Assembly (NCBI RefSeq): GCF_030316765.1
Contig: NZ_JASZYT010000004.1
Span: 372,001-436,000 of the forward strand
DNA from: Variovorax saccharolyticus
Lineage (GTDB): Bacteria > Pseudomonadota > Gammaproteobacteria > Burkholderiales > Burkholderiaceae_C
DNA length: 64,000 bases
Direction: 5' to 3'
In this document: piece after piece, positions 58,409 to 64,000 of the stretch
Numbering within the stretch: the first letter of the stretch is position 1
Layout of the letters: the number at the start of each line of letters is the position of its first letter
The notes under the pieces: generated by a model
What the model saw: the letters and a program-made list of their open reading frames with translations, nothing else
Database searches by the model: none
Told to the model about the DNA's origin: nothing
Translations under genes and position numbers: made by a program

Positions 58409-60898
58409 ATGGCCGCCGCGCCGCTGCTCGCCGTGGCCCTGGTGTCGGCGGCGGCGCTGGCCTACGAGATCCTGCTGATGCGGCTGTTCTCGGTCATCCT
58501 GTGGCACCACTTCGCCTACATGATCATCAGCCTCGCCTTGCTCGGCTGGGGTGCCAGCGGCGCGCTGCTGACGCTCGCGCACGGCGCGGTGCAGCGGCAT
58601 TTCGCTGCGCTCTTCTGCGCCGCCGCCGCGGGCTTCGGGCTGGCTGCGATCGGCTGCTTCATGCTGGCGCAGCGGGTGCCGTTCAATCCGCTGGAGATGT
58701 TCTGGGACCCGCGCCAGCCGGCATGGCTGCTGGCGGTCTACCTGCTGCTCCTCTTGCCCTTCCTGTGCGCCGGCGCCTGCGTCTGCATGGCCCTGTCGCG
58801 CTTTCGGGGCCAGGTGTCGCGCATCTACAGCGTCGACATCCTCGGCGCCGGGGCGGGAAGCCTGGGCATCGTGGCGCTGCTGTTCGTGCTGTCGCCGGCC
58901 GACGCGCTGCAGCTGATCGGCGCGCTCGGCTGCGTCGCGGCGGCGGTCGGCTGGATCGAATGCGGCGGTCGCCGGCGCTGGCCGGCACTCGCGCTGCTGG
59001 CGTTGGCGGGCCTGCTCTTGCTGCTGCCCTCGGACTGGATGGCGCCCGCGATGTCGCCCTACAAGGAGCTGTCGCAGACCCTGCGCATTCCGGGCACCCG
59101 GGTGGTGGCGCAGCGATCGAGCCCGCTGGGCCTCGTCAGCGTGGTCGAGAGCGCGCGCATCCCGCTGCGCCATGCACCCGGCCTGAGCCTCACGGCAGCG
59201 ACCGAGCCGCCGCCGCAATGGGGCGTGTTCACGGACGGCGAGGGGCTCAACGCACTGACCCGCTTCGACGGCCGGCGCGACAGCCTGGCCCATCTGGACC
59301 AGATCAGCTCGGCGCTGCCCTATCACCTGCTGCGCGCGCCGCACGTGCTGGTGCTGGGCGCCGGCGCCGGACAGGACGTGCTGCAGGCGCACTATCACGG
59401 CGCACGCCGCATCGATGCGGTGGAGCTGAACCCTCAACTGGTCGAGCTGGTGCGGGGCCCGTTCGCGGCCGCGGCGGGTGGCGTCTACGGGCCGATGGCG
59501 CAGGTCCACGTGGCCGAGGCGCGCGGCTTCATCGCGGCCAGCCGGCAGCGCTACGACCTGATCCAGGTCGCGCTGCTCGATTCCTTCAGCGCCTCGTCGG
59601 CCGGCCTCTACGCGCTGGCCGAGAACTACCTCTACACGGTCGAGGCCTTGCAGGACGACCTGCGCCACCTGCAGCCCGGGGGGCTGCTCGCGGTCACGCG
59701 CTGGGTCACGCTGCCTCCGCGCGATGCACTCAAGCTCTTCGCCGCCGCGGTGGTGGCGCTGGAGCGATCGGGCGTCGGCGACCCCGCTTCGCGGCTGGCG
59801 CTGATACGAAGCTGGAAGACCAGCACGCTGCTGGTCAAGAACGGCGCCCTGACCGCGGAGGACATCGCGGCCATCAAGGCCTTCTGCGTCGACCGTTCCT
59901 TCGACCTGGCCTTCTACCCCGGCATGCAGCCGGGTGAAGCGAATCGCTTCAACGTGGTCGAGGGGCCGGACCTGTTCGACGGGGCGCAGGCGCTGCTCGG
60001 TGCGGGGCGCGGCGAATTCATGGCGCGCTACAAGTTCCACATCGAGCCGGCCACCGACGACAAGCCGCACTTCTTCCACTTCTTCAAGTGGCGCTCGCTG
60101 CCCGAACTGCTGGCCTTGAAGGAGCAGGGCGGCCTGCCGCTGCTCGAATGGGGCTATCCGGTGCTGGTGGCCACGCTGCTCCAGGCGCTGGTGGCGAGCC
60201 TGCTGCTGATCGGGCTGCCGCTCGCGTGGGTCGCGCGCCCGGGCGCGGGGCACGACGGGTGCATGCCGGGCGGGAACATGCCGGGCGCGCTGTCGCGCCC
60301 GCGCGTGCTGGCTTATTTCCTGGCAATCGGATTCGGCTTCATGTTCATCGAGATCGCGTTCATCCAGAAGTTCGTGCTGTTCCTGAGCCATCCGCTGTAC
60401 GCGATCGCCGTCGTGCTGTTCGCTTTCCTGCTCTTCGCCGGCATCGGCAGCGGCGTCTCCGCTCGGCTGAAGGGATGCCCGGTGGCGGCGGTGGCGGGCG
60501 GCATCGCGCTGTCGGCGGCGCTCTGCCTGCTCCTGCTGCCCTGGCTCTTCGCGCACGCGACGGGCTTGCCGGATGCGGCGCGGATCCTGATCGCGGTGGC
60601 CCTCATCGCCCCGCTGGCCTTCTTCATGGGCATGCCCTTTCCGCTCGGCCTGGCCCGGGTGGAAGCGGCCGAAGCCCGGCTCGTTCCCTGGGCCTGGGGC
60701 ATCAATGGCTGCGCCTCGGTCACGGCGGCGGTGCTGGCCACGCTGCTCGCGATCCACATCGGCTTCACCGCCGTGGTCGTCGCGGCGCTGCTGCTGTATG
60801 GCGTGGCGGCCGCGGCGGTCCCCGGGCGCGGGCTTGACAGCGCACCGGCTTCGCCGAAGGATGATCCATCGTCCAAGCTTCTTGACCCCAGAGGATGA
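58409..60898 (+). CDS. Membrane spermidine-synthase-like protein
   Basis: An 829-aa protein. About six N-terminal helices (1-220) precede a soluble SpeE/SAM-methyltransferase-like domain (about 300-560: VLVLGAGAGQDVLQAHYHGARRIDAVELNP, NYLYTVEALQDDLRHLQPGG). A further set of about seven helices follows (600-800). The core looks like a polyamine-synthase-type nucleotide fold embedded in a membrane protein of unknown product. It probably acts with the upstream exported PCMT, to which it is closely spaced. Confidence 0.85.
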   Translation: MAAAPLLAVALVSAAALAYEILLMRLFSVILWHHFAYMIISLALLGWGASGALLTLAHGAVQRHFAALFCAAAAGFGLAAIGCFMLAQRVPFNPLEMFWDPRQPAWLLAVYLLLLLPFLCAGACVCMALSRFRGQVSRIYSVDILGAGAGSLGIVALLFVLSPADALQLIGALGCVAAAVGWIECGGRRRWPALALLALAGLLLLLPSDWMAPAMSPYKELSQTLRIPGTRVVAQRSSPLGLVSVVESARIPLRHAPGLSLTAATEPPPQWGVFTDGEGLNALTRFDGRRDSLAHLDQISSALPYHLLRAPHVLVLGAGAGQDVLQAHYHGARRIDAVELNPQLVELVRGPFAAAAGGVYGPMAQVHVAEARGFIAASRQRYDLIQVALLDSFSASSAGLYALAENYLYTVEALQDDLRHLQPGGLLAVTRWVTLPPRDALKLFAAAVVALERSGVGDPASRLALIRSWKTSTLLVKNGALTAEDIAAIKAFCVDRSFDLAFYPGMQPGEANRFNVVEGPDLFDGAQALLGAGRGEFMARYKFHIEPATDDKPHFFHFFKWRSLPELLALKEQGGLPLLEWGYPVLVATLLQALVASLLLIGLPLAWVARPGAGHDGCMPGGNMPGALSRPRVLAYFLAIGFGFMFIEIAFIQKFVLFLSHPLYAIAVVLFAFLLFAGIGSGVSARLKGCPVAAVAGGIALSAALCLLLLPWLFAHATGLPDAARILIAVALIAPLAFFMGMPFPLGLARVEAAEARLVPWAWGINGCASVTAAVLATLLAIHIGFTAVVVAALLLYGVAAAAVPGRGLDSAPASPKDDPSSKLLDPRG

Positions 60899-61698
60899 AA
60901 CCCGCCGCGATCATGCTTTGGCTCGTCACTGCCTGCGCGATCGCGCTGGCGGCGCCCGCCATGTTCCAGGACAGCCTGCTCTACCACCCCGCCCGCGCGC
61001 CGGCCGCCGAGATGGCCTCCGCCGGCCTGGCCGCCTGGCCGGCGGAAGGTGATTTCCGCGGCCTGGTGGCCGAGCCGGCAGGCCCTGCGCGCGCGACGGC
61101 GATCGTGTTCCACGGCAATGCCGGGCACGCCGGGCACCGCGCCTACTACGCCGCGATGCTCACCCGCCTCGGGCTGCGCGTGATCCTGGCCGAGTACCCG
61201 GCCTACGGACCGCGCGACGGCGCGCTGGGCGAGCGCAGCCTGGTCGACGACGCTGCGCAGACCATCGCGCTGGCGCATCGGCTGCACGGCGCGCCCTTGC
61301 TGCTGATCGGCGAATCCCTGGGGGCCGGCGTGGCGGCCGCGGCGGCCGCGAGCCAGCGCGAGCAGGTCGCGGCCCTGATGCTGATCACGCCCTGGGACCG
61401 GCTCGAACAGGTCGCGGCCCACCACTATCCGTGGCTGCCGGTCGGCTGGCTGCTGCGCGACCGCTACGACAGCGTCGCCCACCTCGCGCAGATCGGCCGC
61501 CCGGTGCTGGTGGCCGTCGCGGAGCGTGACCGCATCGTTCCGGCCCGCTTCGGCACGGCGCTGTACGAGACGCTGCCCGGACCCAAGAAGCTCGAGGTGG
61601 TCCGCGCCGCCGACCACAACGACTGGATCCGATATGTCGACGATGGCTGGTGGCGCAGCGCCTTGGGCTTCCTGCTCGGCGAGGCCGCTTCGCGCTGA
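60895..61698 (+). CDS. Alpha/beta hydrolase
   Basis: A 267-aa protein whose ATG overlaps the previous stop (ATGA). N-terminal hydrophobic helix (MLWLVTACAIALA, possible membrane anchor), FHGNAGHAGHR oxyanion motif, nucleophile elbow GESLGAG, then acid-His region (AERDRIVPARF; ADHNDWI). Related to the BEM46/YqiA-like group; substrate unknown. Confidence 0.88.
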   Translation: MKPAAIMLWLVTACAIALAAPAMFQDSLLYHPARAPAAEMASAGLAAWPAEGDFRGLVAEPAGPARATAIVFHGNAGHAGHRAYYAAMLTRLGLRVILAEYPAYGPRDGALGERSLVDDAAQTIALAHRLHGAPLLLIGESLGAGVAAAAAASQREQVAALMLITPWDRLEQVAAHHYPWLPVGWLLRDRYDSVAHLAQIGRPVLVAVAERDRIVPARFGTALYETLPGPKKLEVVRAADHNDWIRYVDDGWWRSALGFLLGEAASR

Positions 61699-61712
61699 GG
61701 GACCGGGGGCCC

Positions 61713-63515
61713 CTACCCGAAGGTGAACGCGTAGGCCTGCGCCCCGCTGTCCAGGAACTCGATCTCGAACAGGCGGCTCTTGCTGCCGGCCGATTGGCGC
61801 ACCAGTTGATAGAGCCGTTCGCCATCGATCGTGCCCCTGCCTTCCGGGTCGGTGTCGAATCCGTGGTCCGCCAGCGGCGCCTTGCCATCGACGCGCACGA
61901 TGAAGCGCACGGGCTTGCCGTCGGCCGAGGGGCCCAGCACCAGGTGCAGGTCGCGCGCCTGGAAACGATAGGCGATGCGCCCGCCGGCGCGGTTCAGGAC
62001 CGCGCGTTCGGCTTCCACCGTCCAGTTGCCGCCCAGCGACCATTGGTCGTTGCGAAGCGCCGCGGCGAGCGGGTAGTCGCTGGCGCGATCGCGCGCGATG
62101 CCGCCGGGCGAGGCGAAGTCGTGCGTGCGCTGGTGGCCCAGGTAGGTTTCCTGCGATTGCGCCGGCGAGCGGCCCGGCGCGGCCTGCGTGCCGACGCCCT
62201 GCGGCGCGACGAAAGTCGACGGCACGCGCGGCTGGCCGGCTTCGGACAGCAGTTGCTGTAGCACCGCCTCGGCCTCCTCGTACTGGTCCTCGCCGAACTG
62301 GTGGTGGCGCATCTGCCCTTGCGCATCGATGAAGTAGAAGGCGGGCCATGCCCGGTTGCCGAAGGCGCGCCAGACGGCGAAGTCGTTGTCGAGCGCGACC
62401 GGGAAGTCGATGCCAAGGTCCTTCGCGGCCTTGACCACGTTGGCCGTGCGCTTCTCGAACGCGAACTCGGGCGTATGCACGCCGAGCACCACGAGGCCGG
62501 CGTCGCGGTACTTCTGCGCCCACGCCCGCAGGTAGGGCACGGTTCGCAGGCAGTTGATGCAGGAGTAGGTCCAGAAGTCGACCAGCACCACCTTGCCGCG
62601 CAGAGCTTCGGGCGTCAGCGGCGCGGAGTTGATCCACCCGGTGGCGCCGGTGAGCGGGGGAAAGGGGCCTTCCGGCGCGAGTGCGAGCTGCCGGGCAGGC
62701 GGCACCGCCGTCGTCGACGCGGTGCGCACGAGCTCCGGCTTCCCGGCCCCGCTGGCCGCGCCGGGTGCGTTCGACCGGTTCATCTCGATGCGCCGGACCA
62801 GCGACTGCTCCAGCGCCGTGGTGGACCCGAGCGAGATCCGGCTCAGCACCTCGGTGTCGAGGCCGAGCGCGATCGTGCCGACCCCGGCCAGCACCGCCGC
62901 ACCCGCGACCCGCCTGACCATGACGCCGGCCGAAAGCGTGCCCTTCAGCAGCGCGAAGAGGCGCCCCCCGAAGAGCAGCGCCACCGCCAGCGAGGTGCAT
63001 GCGCCTGCGGCGTAGGCCAGCAGCAGCACCGAGGTGCCGGCGCTCGCGCCGTTGAGCGCCGCGCTGGTCAGGATCAGGCCGAGGATCGGCCCGGCGCAGG
63101 GCGCCCACAGCATGCCGGTCGCGATGCCCAGCAGCAGCGGCGAGAGCGCCGCGAAGCGCGCCGGACGCGCTGCCGAAGCCGACTCGGCGAGCCGATTGCC
63201 GAGCGCCACGAAGGGCTGGCTCAGCCGGTCGGCCAGCGACGGAACGAGCATCGTGATGCCGAACACGGCGAGCATCGCGATCGCGGCGTAGCGCCCGTAC
63301 TGGTTGAGCCCGACCACCCAGCCGCCGCCCACGGCCGCCAGCGTCGCGACGGCGGCGAATGCCACCGCCATGCCCGCCAGCATCGGCAGGCCATGCGAGA
63401 CGAACGGCCGGTCGGCGCGCGCGAACACGAAGGGCAGCACCGGCAGCACGCAGGGGCTCAGGATGGTGAGCACGCCGCCCAGGTAGGCAACGAGGGGGAT
63501 GAGCAGGATCGACAC
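61713..63515 (-). CDS. dipZ: DipZ-like thiol:disulfide interchange protein
   Basis: A 600-aa protein. A CcdA-like membrane domain (residues 1-240; SPCVLPVLPF and WAPCAGPIL supply the redox Cys pair) is followed by a periplasmic thioredoxin-like domain (about 280-430; active site SCINCLRTVP) and a C-terminal beta-sandwich. It carries reductant across the membrane to periplasmic proteins. GTG 63515 is the start (AAGGAA upstream); an upstream ATG gives an N-terminus lacking the membrane pattern. Convergent with the hydrolase gene. Confidence 0.9.
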   Translation of the reverse strand: MSILLIPLVAYLGGVLTILSPCVLPVLPFVFARADRPFVSHGLPMLAGMAVAFAAVATLAAVGGGWVVGLNQYGRYAAIAMLAVFGITMLVPSLADRLSQPFVALGNRLAESASAARPARFAALSPLLLGIATGMLWAPCAGPILGLILTSAALNGASAGTSVLLLAYAAGACTSLAVALLFGGRLFALLKGTLSAGVMVRRVAGAAVLAGVGTIALGLDTEVLSRISLGSTTALEQSLVRRIEMNRSNAPGAASGAGKPELVRTASTTAVPPARQLALAPEGPFPPLTGATGWINSAPLTPEALRGKVVLVDFWTYSCINCLRTVPYLRAWAQKYRDAGLVVLGVHTPEFAFEKRTANVVKAAKDLGIDFPVALDNDFAVWRAFGNRAWPAFYFIDAQGQMRHHQFGEDQYEEAEAVLQQLLSEAGQPRVPSTFVAPQGVGTQAAPGRSPAQSQETYLGHQRTHDFASPGGIARDRASDYPLAAALRNDQWSLGGNWTVEAERAVLNRAGGRIAYRFQARDLHLVLGPSADGKPVRFIVRVDGKAPLADHGFDTDPEGRGTIDGERLYQLVRQSAGSKSRLFEIEFLDSGAQAYAFTFG

Positions 63516-63668
63516 GGGGGTTCCTTGGTACGGGCTTGAGCGACAGGACCCATTGGATTCCCCGCATGTATGCGGCATGTGTCGACGCCGGGGCCTTTTG
63601 GTATGGCCGTGTACCTTGCATCCGCCAGATACATTGGAATACGAGGCGGCCGCCGGCGCTGGCGGGAT

Positions 63669-64000
63669 TCAGTCCGCGGTCGTTGCGGGCCGTGTGCTCA
63701 GGGTCAAGCGCGCCTCGAGCCCGCCTTCGCTGCGGTTGTGAAGGCTCAGCTCGGCAGCCATGGCGCTGGCGAGCTGGTGCGCGATCGCCAGTCCCAGGCC
63801 GGTGCCGCCGGTGCTGCGGTTGCGCGAGCCCTCGACGCGGTAGAAGGGCTTGAGCACCGCCTCCAGCTGGTCGGGCGGGATGCCCGGCCCGTCGTCGAGA
63901 ACCGAGACCGTGAGACGGTCCTCGTCGCGCCGCACCCGGATGCGCACTTCGCTGCCGAACTTCAGTGCGTTGTCGACCAGGTTGGCCAGGATGCGGCGCA
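63669..64000 (-). CDS. Sensor histidine kinase, 3' end only
   Basis: The last 110 codons of a histidine kinase; the gene continues beyond base 64000. HATPase_c motifs: N box NLVDNALKFG, G1 DDGPGIPPDQ, the F box FYRVEGSRN and G2 GTGLGLAI. The DHp and sensor domains and any partner response regulator lie outside the window. 153 bases separate it from the DipZ-like gene. Confidence 0.93.
   Translation of the reverse strand, partial: RRILANLVDNALKFGSEVRIRVRRDEDRLTVSVLDDGPGIPPDQLEAVLKPFYRVEGSRNRSTGGTGLGLAIAHQLASAMAAELSLHNRSEGGLEARLTLSTRPATTAD

Noticed and set aside
58379..60757. 792-codon - strand frame opposite the SpeE-like gene
   Set aside because: High-GC shadow rich in Arg/Gln with no recognisable fold.
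60313..63621. 1102-codon - strand frame spanning hydrolase and DipZ-like genes
   Set aside because: Antisense to one gene and out of frame with the DipZ-like product; low-complexity Arg-rich sequence.
1..64000. CRISPR arrays, tRNA or rRNA genes
   Set aside because: None was recognised on reading both strands; a tRNA scan was not possible here.

Overview
The window is high-GC DNA with tightly packed genes, many 4-base ATGA/GTGA overlaps, three orphan Bug-type (tripartite tricarboxylate family) binding proteins and numerous IclR/GntR/LysR-controlled catabolic operons. This style fits a metabolically versatile betaproteobacterium of the Burkholderiales, most likely Comamonadaceae and perhaps Variovorax-like. 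The genus is inferred from gene style, not from a marker gene. I recognised no rRNA, tRNA, CRISPR array, insertion sequence or replication origin, and no gap longer than about 300 bases lacks a gene.

1-3713: the 3' part of an alpha/beta hydrolase, an SDR oxidoreductase, an internally deleted AraC-type regulator remnant, then small unknown genes (a possible mini-lipoprotein, an 88-aa protein followed by a strong nested hairpin, a Pro/Ala-rich lipoprotein and a short overlapping ORF). 3727-16884: a catabolic island. A leftward operon encodes an ADP-forming acyl-CoA ligase, two Bug receptors and two cytoplasmic DUF1254/DUF1214 proteins. A leftward IclR regulator lies upstream of it and diverges from a second DUF1254 pair carrying signal peptides. 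A large lipoprotein hydrolase (DUF6351-like) closes the island. 17167-18875: small stress/envelope-type proteins.

19005-27391: a signalling cluster made of an FHA/class III nucleotide cyclase protein, a divergent 1271-aa Ser/Thr kinase-ATPase-TPR protein, a bacterial lipoxygenase with all five expected iron ligands, and a divergent Crp-family regulator. 27479-33507: a nine-stop-codon-coupled style operon of seven genes (RpiB, FadR-type regulator, PfkB kinase, polar amino-acid-type ABC importer, amidohydrolase) preceded by a FadR-family operator-like site. 33548-40364: RibD/DHFR-like reductase, YbgF/CpoB-like protein, amidohydrolase, DUF3750 protein, and a Bug receptor with two Gfo/Idh/MocA dehydrogenases.

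40531-53169: an organosulfur cluster. Leftward genes encode three sulfonate/nitrate-type binding proteins, permease, ATPase, an SsuD-like flavin monooxygenase, a class II aldolase, an unexpected membrane-anchored cytochrome c and a LysR regulator. The divergent rightward genes encode an acyl-CoA-dehydrogenase-like flavoprotein, a cysteine dioxygenase-like protein and a four-module rhodanese protein. The likely job is import of a sulfonate, thioether or thiol compound, C-S bond cleavage and sulfur transfer. 53239-64000: ArsC, an EamA exporter, a ferritin-like protein, lipoproteins, a glyoxalase-like protein, an exported isoaspartyl methyltransferase, a membrane spermidine-synthase-like protein, a hydrolase, a DipZ-like thiol:disulfide protein, and the 3' end of a histidine kinase running off the right edge.
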